From contig NC_057789.1 of assembly GCF_014905175.1 (NCBI RefSeq), positions 3,472,001-3,536,000 of the forward strand: a DNA stretch of 64,000 bases, written 5' to 3'. The position numbers and the translations under genes are program-made. This DNA is from Aphidius gifuensis. Lineage: Eukaryota > Arthropoda > Insecta > Hymenoptera > Braconidae. Every line of letters starts with the position of its first letter. Position 1 is the stretch's first letter. Of this stretch, positions 12,001 through 23,559 are shown one piece after another. The notes under the pieces are model-generated. The model saw only the letters and a program-made list of their open reading frames with translations. It searched no databases and had not been told where the DNA came from.

Positions 12001-15000
12001 AATTTCTGGGTGATGTCTAAATTTTTCAACTTGTCTTTCAACAAGATTTTGTAGAAGCATGCGTTTTTAACATCTGCACGTTCTATGCTTAAAAAAATAT
12101 ATACTGGTTGAAAGATCAGAGATTTTACAATTAAATATTCTACACACGATGTTGCAGAGTAGAAGGACGAGTTAACGCTCACTTTTGAATCACGTATATA
12201 TTTCTATACACTTGGTAAAATGATAAAATGAAAAAATGTTTAAATAAAAAGTATAGCTATGAAAAGGACCCACTGTTAAATCAAATTACCATAGTTGTTT
12301 CATTACAAATAAACTGTATATTTTTTTATCAAACAAAAAAAAATATATTTTTCTTTTATTTTATTCAATTTTTAATATTTAAATTATTTTCTTTTCTCTT
12401 GCTGCTAAAAAACCATACAAAAAATAAATTTAATTTTTAATATAAAAAAGTGAAATAAATTTAATTAATTAATATTATTATTTTTTTAAAATATTATCAA
12501 ATATTTGAAATTCCAGTTGAAAAAAAAATTTTTTTTTTACGTTCAAAACTCATATTACGTTATTAAAAAATTTTTCTGTACTATATAAAAGTGAACAATG
12601 TTTTTTTTTTTTTTATTTTTTATTAAATAATGTTCTTTATTGAAAATAAAAAAAAAAAAATTATTATTTTCAATTTAATAATGTGATTTTAATAGTAATA
12701 AATTTCGACGAAATTTCGATTATTTTACAGCTTTAATATATTATTTGTTGTATTAATTTTTTTTCAAATTTATTTATGAAAGTTAAATTTATATTAACTT
12801 ATATTTAAATAAGTTAATTGTGCATTTCGAAAGCTCATGTTTAATCTAAAAATTCAATATGAACTTGTTTGTCAATTGTTTACAATAAATACTCATTATA
12901 AAATTGACTTTGTTTTTTTTTTAATAACAATGAATATAAATTCAAAATTAAAATTACATTTTAATTCTAAAATAAGTACTTGGCTGTACTTTGAAATTAT
13001 GATTGTACTAATTACGAAAAAAAAATGCAAAATGATTTCGAAATTTCTACAAAGTAATTACAATAAAGCTTGAAGAAATATTTCTACCAGAATCTAGCTT
13101 TAATTTTAAATGTCTTTAAATGACATTGACTGTTTGAAAAATAGAAAATAATTAATTTAAAAAATACCTGGTGCTTTAAAATTAATTTTACAAATATCCT
13201 AAAAATTAATTTAGCAATTGGCAAATTTCTAAAAAATTTTTGATACAAAATCATGTTGGTTTCGATAAATAAAAATATATTAATATGCAATAAAGGAAGC
13301 GCATTGAAAGCACAAAGTTGAATGCAACGATCGAGCACTCCCCTAGGTGATATGATAATATTCTCTCTTCAAGTTAAGTTTAACGAAGCTCGTCGTTGGA
13401 ACGCATGCCGGATATTAAATGAGCACAACACTTGCATCATCCCTCTTATTATTATTATTTTTATATTTTCTCTCATATATTTTATATTCTTTTTTTTTTT
13501 CTTCTTCATTCACCATGAACCCACCCAGACAACAATATTTTTTTTATAATTTTTTTTTTTCCAAGCCAAGAGTTTGGAAGCAAACAATATGTCCGTTTAA
13601 TTTACTGAAAATAAACGGATGGCAACTTCCGTCATTGTTTGACAAACTATTTTTTATTTGACATGTATTGATTGCTTCATTTCAAATAGCTAGAAAATTT
13701 AATAAATGTCTTGTTTAATCTTAAATTTAAATTTAACAAATGAAATTTAATTTAACTTTTATTTTTATCAAATTAATTTTAACACTAGTAGCTGGAAAAT
13801 AATCAACAAGTTAAAAAAAAAATTTACTTTATTAAATTCAATACACATAGAATGTTGAAAAAAATTTAAAAATTTATATTTTCAATAATATTGACAATGA
13901 GAATAAAAATATATTCAAGTTATTTTTATATTAAATTATTTTATAAAAGAATAACTTGAAACTGTCCCAGTTGAATTGAATAATATTTTTATATCTTTCA
14001 TAAAAAATTCAGTTTGAACGGGTAAAAATAAAAAAATATAAATTATTCAAAAGTTTTGTCATTTCAATAAGAGAATACTCTGAATAATATAATAAATTAA
14101 AAACTTTATTTTATAAAAATTATTAAATGATAAAACGAAAAAAGGTAGAAACATAAATTAAAAATATATTTAAAATAATTATTGATTGATGATTTTTTTG
14201 TTTTTGTTTCAGATAATTGATGGTAATCAAAAAACACTAGTGAGCAATCGCCGTGAACCAGGTGTATTTTGTGGTGAATCAGAACAACCACAAACATTTA
14301 TATCAGAAACAAGTTTTGTACGTGTATTATTTCATGCTGATAATTTTACTGATCAAACATATTTTAGTTTTGATTCACGTGCTGAACAACAATTCGAAGT
14401 TTATTTACGTTATGGACAACATCCAGAATTGTATCCAAATCGTCGTGGTGAAATAGTACCAGGTAGTTATTGTGAACGTGATTTTAAAGATTGTCGTTTA
14501 CAAACATGTTACGTACAAAGTCCAGCATATCCTGGTATATATCCACGTTCATTACATTGTAAATATCGTTTAAATACACGTCAACCGTTTATTAAGTTAT
14601 ACATTGAGAATGAAGAATTTAATATTGATGGACAACGCTGTGAAAATATTATGACCTGTCCAATGAGACCAATTAGTTCTGGTTCTCAACATTGTCCATA
14701 TGATTACATACGTGTTTATGATGGTAAAGATGATAGCGCAAAAGTCATTGGTACATTTTGTGGTATGGGAAAATTTCCATACAGTATAATTGGTACAAGT
14801 GCTGATCTATATGTTGAATTTGTATCATCACCAGCTGGTCCATTATTAAATACTGGCTTTCATTTTAATGTTGGTAATTGGCCAGCTCATGTTGAAACAG
14901 CTGGTGTTAAAAATGGTAGTTGTGATTGGTTATTAAGTAGTGATTCATTATTACCTGGTGGTGAAGGTATATTTTTATCAGTTGCACATTGGTATCCACC

Positions 15001-16591
15001 ACATACTAGTTGTACATATCTTATTAGTGGTAAAATTGGTGAAATAGCACGTTTATATTTTCCAAGTTTTCGTGTTAATCGTATTGAATCACCAATTAAA
15101 TTATATGATGGTGATTGTGGTGAAAGTTTAACAATATACGATTCAAATTGGCCAGATGATGCTAAAATTATTAAAACATTTTGTGATACATTTAGTAAAC
15201 CAATGGAAAAATATGATTTTATATCAACAACAAATTCAATGTTTGTTAGATTTGAAAGTAAAACTGGTAGTTATTCTGGTAGTTCATTATATTATTGGGC
15301 ACATTATGATTTTTTTAATGCAACTAAATTTGGTGAAACAGTATTAAATACAGAATGTGATGAAAATTTTTCATCATGGAAAACACAATCTGGTGTATTA
15401 CAATCACCATTAAATACATTATTATACAAAAGATCTGGTGATCCACCAAATGATTTATCATGTACATATAGCTTTTTAACTGATAGCCGTTTATATGCAA
15501 GAGTTATTATAATTATAAATTCAATAACATTTAAAGATAATCCATATTCACAATGTGGCCATTGTTGGGACAGTCATGCTGATCGTTTAATAATACGTGA
15601 AATAAATACTAATAGTCATAATAGCAACAATAATAATAGTAATGAAACAAGTAAAGGTGGACATTGTTTGTGTAAATTAAATTCACCATTACGTATTGTA
15701 TCACGTGGTGGTAAAATTGAATTAAAATTATTAATTGATGGTAGTCATTCAGCAACAAGTTATTTTAAACAATCAATACCATTATTTACTGCAAATTATG
15801 AATTTATACATAGTCCATTATGTGGTCCAGCATTATTATCACCAACAACTGATGGTGAAGTTGAATTTCCAAATTATGAAGCACTCGGTTATGTTACACC
15901 ACCACGTACTATTAAATGTATATGGGAATTACGTGTTAATCCAGATAGAGATTTATGGTTAAATTTTGATAAAATTAAATTTGCATCACGCTCATGTGAA
16001 GATGGTAAACTTGAAATTTTTTTAGCTGGTTCACTTGAACCATATTTAGGTATATGTGGTGAAAATGTTAGTTTTGTACGTGAAATGCCAATATTATCAG
16101 CTGGACAATTGGGTATGCCTAAAATACCAGATGGTGAACCACCACCAATAATAATACAATTTACTGGCTCAATGACACCAGCAAAAGTTGCATTTAAAAT
16201 AGCATGGACTGAATTATATCGTTTACCACGTGATAATAATGGAAAATTAAATACCCAAAAACTTGAATCATGTGAATTTAAATGCCCTGGTAATAGTGGT
16301 TGTATACCAAATAATTTATTATGTAATGGTATTGTTAATTGTCCAAAAATTAATTTATCATCTGGTCAATTATTGAATGTTAGTTTAATTGAACCAGATG
16401 ATGAATCAATTGAAATATGTGGAGGACCAATTGGTGCTAATGGAAATATTGGATTAGTTGGTACTGCTGGATGGGCAGGTGCTGGTTTAAGTGCTGGTAT
16501 TGCAATATTACTTGGTATTGCTTGTCTTGTTATTGTTTGTCGTTTATGTAAACGACGTACACACACAAGAGATATTCATGTGCCCTATTAA
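6044..16591 (+). CDS. Multi-CUB, LDLa-like single-pass membrane protein (5' end missing)
   Basis: Two exons are visible: 6044-6258 (enters with two bases of a codon, ends phase 0 before GTAAGT) and 14213-16591 (after TTTCAG, to TAA), giving about 864 residues without the N-terminus. The first exon carries a CUB-like half module with two cysteines. The large 2.4-kb exon encodes further CUB-like segments, recognisable by spaced cysteines and motifs such as SPAYPGIYP, YDYIRVYDGKDD and FPNYEALGY. A Cys-rich LDL-receptor-class-A-like segment follows (CEFKCPGNSGCIPNNLLCNG). A membrane helix at about 16468-16539 is followed by a short basic cytosolic tail beginning CKRRT. The Asn-rich insertion near 15610-15650 is lineage-like low complexity. 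CUB proteins of this layout are extracellular receptors or adhesion proteins; the ligand is unknown and I do not assign an orthologue. The intron between the exons is about 8 kb, unusual in this compact region. AATAAA signals occur from about 17044. Confidence 0.85.
6259..14212 (+). other. 8-kb intron of the CUB-protein gene
   Basis: It begins GTAAGTTT after 6258 and ends TTTGTTTCAG at 14212. Phase is 0 on both sides, so the joined frame stays open. The content is AT-rich with short poly-A, poly-T and TA-dinucleotide tracts (for example 9640-9655) and a modestly less AT-rich stretch at 7690-7950. I saw no convincing nested gene on either strand; the open frames present are Phe/Ile/Tyr/Lys-rich and lack family features. 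Confidence 0.7.
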
Positions 16592-17604
16592 TGCAATTTA
16601 ATTTTTTATTTTATAATTTATATATTGTTAATCCATATTCATCATGAGCATTATTAAATTAAGCCACACACAGTACAGAGAGAGGAATAGTGACAGAGTT
16701 TATAAACATAATTAACTGACAAGAACATGGACATTTTGAAGCTGTCTAGATATCTATATATCTGACAGAAATAATTAAATTCCAACATAGATAAGATTTT
16801 GTACGTGATGAGTACAAGTAAGCTAGTAAATATTCGATAATCTGTCAGGCAAACTTTGTAAAATCCATTTACTAATCTTTTAAAAAGTTAATATATAATT
16901 TTGACCCAATTTATTTATCAAATCAACTAAATTTAAATAATAATAATGTTTTTAAAAGTATTATTATATTCTTATTTGTAAATATTAAAAATATATTATT
17001 TAAATTATTTCAAGAAGATAATATATTTCAAAAAGAAAAAATGTAATAAATAAAAATTGTAATGTAATGCGTTTTACAATAAATAAATAAATAATTAAAC
17101 TAGATAATATTATCATCATCGATATAATTATAAAAAAAAAAATTACATTGTATTGTAATTATTACTGTAATTGATTATTATATTTTTTACAAATAAAAAC
17201 AATTGAAAAAAAAAATATTTCTATTTTATAAAACAAATATTTTTTATGATGACAAGGATTTTAAAATTAATTTATAACAATTGATTGTAGAAATTAACAA
17301 AAGACGATATATACCAACTCATTCCAGGAATAAGCATTTCGCTTCTGTTCGTGAAATAAGTTGAATACTAAAAGCTAGCTTTCAATTGTCTTGAAAGTTT
17401 TGAACATTGCTACGTTAAGTGGTGAGTGCTACCATGGCTAAAGTAATATAATCATACGATTATTATTTGTCCAACATTTTCATATTAAACTTATCAAATT
17501 ATCCTTCATCAATTTAATTTTTTTTTGCTCCTTATTATTATATATTATTATTTTATTTCTATTCACATTGAGTGTGCGAGTTTTAAATAACAAATCAGTA
17601 AAAC
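16592..17604 (+). other. CUB-gene 3' region and innexin 5' region
   Basis: After the CUB stop codon come several AATAAA motifs (about 17044 and 17080-17092) that could serve as polyadenylation signals. From about 17320 the sequence is less AT-rich. A GTGAGT donor follows 17421 (ending ...TACGTTAAGTG), so about 17330-17421 could be a non-coding first exon of the innexin, with an acceptor somewhere before its ATG at 17605. That exon is inference only. Confidence 0.4.
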
Positions 17605-19753
17605 ATGTTTGAATTATTTTCACCAATAAAATGTCTGTTATCACGTGAACCTGTCACAATTGATAACATTGTATTTAGATTACATTGTCGAATGACAGTT
17701 ATAATATTGACAACATTTTCGATTCTCATAACTGCAAAACAATTTGTTGGCGATCCAATATCTTGCATCGCTGACGGTACAATTGGTAAGTACATAGAAA
17801 AATTTTTTATTCTTCATTTCTGTAACATAAAAAAGATATATAAATAAATTTTAAAAAATAATTGTCAGTTAATTAGTATGAAGCAAAATAATGACAATAT
17901 ATTTAATGGAAAAATATTTAATAAGCTCTGTTGAATAGAGTTGAACAAAAAAAAATATATATAATAGAAAAAAAAAAAATACATGAAATGTTCTCAATAG
18001 ACTTTTACAATCCATAAAAAAAAAAAAAAGAGAATGAACAAGAAAAAAAACACAACTTTTATATACGAGAGTTTATAAAGCCAGATTTCACTAATAAAAA
18101 TGTCATTTTGAAGAGTAAAAAAGATGAGCTTGACGAAAGTAAAATTCACGTTTAATCTCGGACTATCCCCTGGGGCTTAATCTACAATGTGAATGTGGCT
18201 CTAACTCATCTCTGGTCACAAAATAAATAAAAAATAAAACACACAATTGGACTTTTTACGGTTTTACAGTCAAAAAATCAACAAAAAAAAACGTTTAAAA
18301 ATAAAGTATTCATTATACTTGTTAGTCTTTATTTTTATTTATTATTCTAACTCTTTAAAATTCATTAAATAACATCAAAAAAAAAAAAAAAATACTCAAT
18401 AAAATTAATAAATAATAATTGCAATCAATTTGATAATTAATTTATTATTTTTAAAAACCCAACAAAATTAATTAAAAATAAATATAAAAAATTCAAGATA
18501 ATTAAGAAAAAGTCTCAAAAGTTATCAGCTTAAAAAATGAAATAAAACTTTGATATTAATGATAATCACTTGAGCTTTTTTATTTTCATTGTCTCGAGAC
18601 GATGCTTCTTGATAAGAAGGATTATATAAAATTAATAGGATTTTTTTATTTTTGTCTGTTTCATTATGGTTATTTTTTTTTTCAAGCTCTTTTTGTATTT
18701 TTTTTTTTATAGATAAGGAATCAATTGATGCTTACTGTTGGATTTATAGTACATTTACAATAGCAAGACATTTACGTGGTGTACCAGGTCGTCATATTGC
18801 AAATGCTGGTATTGGTCAAGGTCTTCCAAATGATGAAATCCATCATCATCGTTATTATCAATGGGTATGTAATATTTGCATTATCATAATCCATAATTTT
18901 AAATTAATTTGTAAATTTAATGATGTGCAACAGGTATGCTTGGTATTAGCTCTTCAGGCTATTGTATTTTATTCACCAAGAGCATTATGGATTGTACGTG
19001 AACGTGGTACTGTTGCTTTACTTTCACGTGATTTAACATCACCATTATTACGTGATGTATGGAGTCAAGAAAGAAAAGAACAACTTGTCGAATATTTTGC
19101 AACTACTCATCTTCATGCACATACATATTATGCATTGTCATTTTTTTTCTGTGAAATATTAAATTTTATAAATGTCGTAAGTTGATTGTTCATTAAATTA
19201 TTAAAAATAATTAATACCTTTTTCTTTTTTACAGATTGTACAAATATTATTGTTGAATGTATTACTTGAAGGACAATTTTTAAAATATGGATCATCTGTT
19301 GTTGAGTTTGAAAGTGAAACAAAACCATTTGAAAGAGTTGATCCAATGTCAAGATTATTTCCGAAGGTATCCAAATGTACAATATATACATATGGCTCAT
19401 CTGGATCAGTACAAACAAAAGATGCACTTTGTGTATTACCATTGAATGTTGTCAATGAAAAGACATTTGTATTTTTATGGTTTTGGTTAATATTTCTTGC
19501 TTTTGCTGGTGCTGTTGCAATTATTTATAGAATTATTGTACTAACACAAGCACATGCACGTATTTATTTACTAAGAGCATCAACAAGAACTGTGCCATTA
19601 TCACAAATTCAAACTATTGTTAAGACATTAAATTTCGGTGATTGGTTTTTGCTTTATCAATTATCACGTAATGTTAATCCAATTGTATATCGTGAACTTA
19701 TCACTGAACTTGCCAACAAATTTTCAGGCAAATATTATTCACATGTTGCTTGA
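17605..19753 (+). CDS. Innexin gap-junction protein
   Basis: Four coding exons join in phase: 17605-17785, 18713-18864, 18934-19176 and 19235-19753, encoding 364 residues, normal for insect innexins (about 360-400). Innexins form gap junctions or hemichannels in the plasma membrane, with four membrane helices per subunit. The innexin signature YYQWV sits at the junction of exons 2 and 3 (exon 2 ends on Trp). Each extracellular loop has the expected two cysteines: DPISC...AYCW in loop 1 and SKC...ALC in loop 2. Other family blocks are IDNIVFRLH near the N-terminus, CEILNFINV, LPLNVVNEK and GDWFLLYQL. The overall pattern looks closest to the Inx2/Inx1 group, but the intracellular loop (RERGTVALLSRDLTSPLLR) is divergent, so I give no paralogue symbol. 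It is unrelated to viral innexins by context: introns are intact and it is surrounded by cellular genes. AATAAA lies at 19898-19903. Confidence 0.95.
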
Positions 19754-20358
19754 AATTGTTTATTAATTTTGATCCATTTTGTTTATCCTATAAATTTAGC
19801 TGATAAGTTTTTCTTTTGTGTTTAATTGTTGTCTGCATCAAGGACATTATTGTCTCAATATTTTACTATGTAGAAAATGATATTTTTTTAAATTAACAAT
19901 AAAAGAATATTAATTATAATTTTTTATTTTAATATTTATTCATTTTATGGTGATTTTATAATTTATGTACTTACTATTTTTTATTTCGAAATTTATAAAT
20001 ATGACGAGGGATCATTGACCGACTCCTGGTGCATCCTGATACCTGGTGCATGACTGTTTAAAAATGGTGGCAATCGGTAACCTCGACAACGACCTTGACA
20101 ACCCCAATAAACGTTTTTGTTTTTGTTTTTTTTTCTGTTCATTATTTTTATACACAAAACTTGAATCTAACCTCAAAAAAGAAAATTAACTTTTGACAAT
20201 ATTTATCTAAAATTATAATTAATTTAATATTTTAATTTGTTTATACAAAATTGCTGATAAATTTTAACGTAAGTTTAGATTATTATTATTCAATTAAATT
20301 AACCTTTTTTCATTTCTATTTTTGTTATTCAATTTATAAATAATTTAGAAAAAATAAA
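19754..20358 (+). other. Innexin 3' UTR and upstream region of the KYSWQ gene
   Basis: AATAAA at 19898-19903 is the likely innexin polyadenylation signal. A less AT-rich island at about 20000-20110 contains two near-copies of CCTGGTGCAT (within 20020-20055) and may be the promoter region of the next gene. No coding exon was seen. Confidence 0.5.
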
Positions 20359-21156
20359 ATGGATAATTTTATAAAGCCAAATAATAAAAATTCATTAAAA
20401 ACAAAATCAACAATAATTGAAAATTACAATGCACTATCAAAATTACGTAAAGATAAAAATAAATTAAATTTTCCAAATTCAATACCAAATATTGATAAAT
20501 TATCAACAAAATCAGTTTATCGTCCAGATAAATTATCACGTAGTAAAAAACAAAAAAAACAAAAAATTAATAATTCAAGTATTGAGTTGATAAATTATAA
20601 TTTAAATAAAAAATATAATAATTCATTATCATCAAATAGTAGTGACACATTATACAATAACATTGATGAAAAACAAATAAATTTATTAAATTATGAATTA
20701 AATAATGATAAATCAATTGATAAAAAATATTCTTGGCAAAGTTTAAATTGGATTCCACCATCAGAAAAAATTAGAAATAAAAATTCACCATGTGATGTTA
20801 AATATTCATGGCAAATAATTGGCACAAGTGCACAAACATCAGACACATTATTAATAAATAATATTTATAAAAAAAAATCACAATGTAAAATTAAATATTC
20901 ATGGCAAATAATTGGCACTGATACACAAGTAACATCAAATGATTTGTCATTTAAAAAAAATTTAAACTATTGGGATGGTAAAATATTAACGTCAAATAGT
21001 AAAAATATTAATTATCAAACAAAAATTGATAATAATTATTATATATTATGCAATGAAAGTGTACAAACAACTGATGATAAAATTTTACAAACTGAATTGA
21101 CTGATTGTCGAGTTAAATATTCATGGCAAAATTTAACGAAACCATATTTGCACTAG
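20359..21156 (+). CDS. Unrecognised basic protein with four KYSWQ repeats
   Basis: One intronless frame of 265 residues starts with ATG in an AAAATGG context and ends TAG. I do not recognise a family. The N-terminal 120 residues are Asn/Lys/Ser-rich, with a basic patch RSKKQKKQK at 61-69. The C-terminal half carries the pentapeptide KYSWQ four times, at residues 123-127, 148-152, 179-183 and 253-257. The last three are each preceded by Cys-x-[VI] (CDVKYSWQ, CKIKYSWQ, CRVKYSWQ), and two are followed by IIGT and a Gln-Thr/Val segment. A weaker echo (SVQTTDDKILQTEL) sits between repeats three and four. Spaced repeats of one short aromatic motif suggest multiple docking sites for one partner (inference). 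There is no signal peptide or membrane helix. CRLF3 begins 190 bases downstream on the same strand. It could be a lineage-restricted gene; coding status rests on the long open frame and conserved motif copies. Confidence 0.7.
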   Translation: MDNFIKPNNKNSLKTKSTIIENYNALSKLRKDKNKLNFPNSIPNIDKLSTKSVYRPDKLSRSKKQKKQKINNSSIELINYNLNKKYNNSLSSNSSDTLYNNIDEKQINLLNYELNNDKSIDKKYSWQSLNWIPPSEKIRNKNSPCDVKYSWQIIGTSAQTSDTLLINNIYKKKSQCKIKYSWQIIGTDTQVTSNDLSFKKNLNYWDGKILTSNSKNINYQTKIDNNYYILCNESVQTTDDKILQTELTDCRVKYSWQNLTKPYLH

Positions 21157-21230
21157 TACATTTTAAACATGCTTTTCTTCAACTATTTTTTTTAACAAAA
21201 GTAATGATAAGAATATAAAAAAATTGCAGA

Positions 21231-21272
21231 TAAAGCTCAGGTAATTGCTTGGTATTTTATACCTGAGCTTTA
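21231..21272. promoter_or_regulatory. Perfect 13-bp hairpin between the KYSWQ gene and CRLF3
   Basis: TAAAGCTCAGGTA at 21231-21243 is exactly reverse-complemented at 21260-21272, with a 16-base loop. It lies in the short intergenic gap, 75 bases after the KYSWQ stop and 77 bases before the CRLF3 ATG. Function is unknown: it could be an RNA structure in the 3' UTR of one gene or 5' UTR of the other, or a small inverted-repeat remnant. Confidence 0.5.
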
Positions 21273-21348
21273 GCTGATGAAATTTGTAATGAATTAATTT
21301 AAAAATTAATTTTAATTTTCAGTAATTTAGCATTGATGATTTGTACAA

Positions 21349-23250
21349 ATGGATTTTTTTGATAATGATACAGTTGATGAATTAAATTCAACATTAACTG
21401 ATGAATCACAATTTCTACCAGCTGATAATTATGATACAAAATCAGATAAATATCATGAAAAATTACGTCAAGAAGAATTGGAATTGAGATTAAAAAATTC
21501 ACAAGATAAAATTGATAGTTATGAAGAATTAATAAACAATATATCTGATGAATGTTTGGACGAATTAATATTGATATATATCATACATTCAAGAATACAT
21601 ATTTAAACTTGAAGAAGAATTCAAGAGTCTAGACGATGCAGATAGCCAAGTGAGTAGAAAAATAAATTAAATCAAACAAAATTAATCTAAACAATAATAA
21701 TTTCTACAGATTGAAAATGCAACAGATAAAGTTATCCAAGAAATCGACAAAACATATGATAAATTACTAACAACAATAACAAATGAAATTAATAAAAAAC
21801 GTGATATCCTCAAACTAGAAGCAAATGTATTTAAAAATGAAAATTTAACACCATTAAAAGCATGCAGACAACAAATTAAAAATGAAATATTAAAGAAAAA
21901 AAATTTAATCAATGAAATTGAATTGAAATTAAATAACAATGTTTATCATAAAAATTCTGAGCTCAATGATCTTCATGAAAATAGTGGAAAAATTGGCGGG
22001 TAATTATTGATTGATTATTTAAAAAATAAAGCAAGTTTATTAAATTAATTTTTGATGTATATTTTCGACAGTATACCAGCAGTACCATCAATAGATGAAC
22101 TACCATATTTGAATTTTAAAAATCCAACTCATGATGAAATACATAATATATTAAATTGTGTTTATGATGTTGGATCAATAATAAAACTTGGTCCAGTTAA
22201 AATAACTGATGTACAAGAAAAACCAGGTTGTATTTATGTCAAATGGAACATTGATGATCCTGATTTTGCAAATGATGAATATATTTATTTACTACAGAAA
22301 GCTAATGGTGAAATTATTGATCAGACATCTGATGAATTTGTAACTGTTTATGAGGGAACGGATAATTATTGTTTTATAAATGATTTTCAATTTAATCAAG
22401 TTATTACACTTAGAGTTGGTATAAAATCATTCGAAACTGCCTGGAGTGCACCACGTATTGCTAAAACAAATATTACTTTTTATGGTATGTATAATAATTA
22501 TTTTTATTTATTTATTGTACTTACTTTTCATCCAGTATTTTCTTTCTTTTCTTCTCTTTTTTGTTGATCAAATAAATCATTTTAATTATGATTACTATTG
22601 ACACTGGAAAATACAATAATTATGGCTAATAATTAGTTGGTCTGTGATTGAAGTAACTCTGTTGGACTTGATAAATAAATAATATTATTATTGCAAAATT
22701 AATTGTTTATTTTAATTTATTAATTTCAGGATGGAGTCAAGAAAATAAAGATTACATGATAACAAATAACGGCACAATTGCTGCTAAACTTGTTGATAAA
22801 ATAAGCACGTTATATTCAAAAAGTGCACAGTTAGATGGAAATCAAATTATTGAATTTAAGGTAGTGCTAAAATATTTTAAATTATAATTATCATGTTAAT
22901 TAATAATTATTTTGTAGTTTTTAGAAGTACCAAAAAATGCAAGTAATAATGAAGGTATTGCCTTGCTAAATGAGCCAAATGATTGTCATGATAATTTAAT
23001 TCGTGATGGTTCACTTTTTATAACAAGCCAGGGTAAAATATTCATGGATGGTAATGAAAAATCAATGCAATTACCTACAATTGAATCTGGTGTTACTGTT
23101 TTAATAACATTATTAAAAAAAGATGATGAAACATTGAGAATTAATATTGAGTGTTCAGATAAAATTGTTACTTATGATTGGTGTATTGATACACCTTTGT
23201 ATTTTGCAACGAGATTAGCTGGACACAGGTGGAATTTAATGGTCAAGTAA
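21349..23250 (+). CDS. CRLF3: Cytokine receptor-like factor 3 (CRLF3) orthologue
   Basis: The best model has exons 21349-21517, 21594-21649, 21710-21999, 22072-22484, 22730-22860 and 22918-23250 (463 residues; human CRLF3 is about 440). The order matches CRLF3: an N-terminal coiled coil (KLEEEFKSLDDADSQ onward, then LTPLKACRQQIKN), a linker PAVPSIDELP, one fibronectin type III module (EKPGCIYVKWNIDD ... ETAWSAPRI, a degenerate WSxWS-like end), then a C-terminal lectin-like/SPRY-type region. There is no signal peptide or membrane helix. CRLF3 has been studied as an erythropoietin-responsive receptor in some insects (established knowledge, from memory). Splices 3-6 are clean. The first junction is uncertain: the 21349 frame runs into a stop at 21604, and the second exon is in another frame. 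A weak GTTATG donor after 21517 and CAAG acceptor at 21593 restore the frame; a one-base indel near 21575-21600 would do so too. AATAAA lies at 23371-23376. Confidence 0.88.
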
Positions 23251-23559
23251 ACAGTGTTTTCTTCTTTAAATATTTTATATAATTTGAAAAAAAAAAAAGT
23301 GATTTATATTATTGAAGTTGATGTTTTTATTCGGATGTATTTTTGAGATAATAATTGTTAATATAAAGCAAATAAATTCAATGAAAATTGACGTTAAATT
23401 TTATAAATGATAATTATTCGAAAAAATTTATTAAATTAATTTTTTATACATATTAATAATACAATAATATATCAACAGTAGCGTCAAATTTGTTATCTGT
23501 CATATTAAAGATCGTCACGTTTAAATAAATAATATCTTGTTGATGATTTTGACTAATTA

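Noticed and set aside
18652..19185. Single long open frame in the innexin read as one exon
   Set aside because: It runs through a small intron (18865-18933) that happens to be open; splice sites and the YYQWV signature show two exons.
17605..19753. Viral innexin (polydnavirus-type) or integrated viral DNA
   Set aside because: The gene has four exons with normal introns, cellular neighbours and no viral features; it is an ordinary insect innexin.
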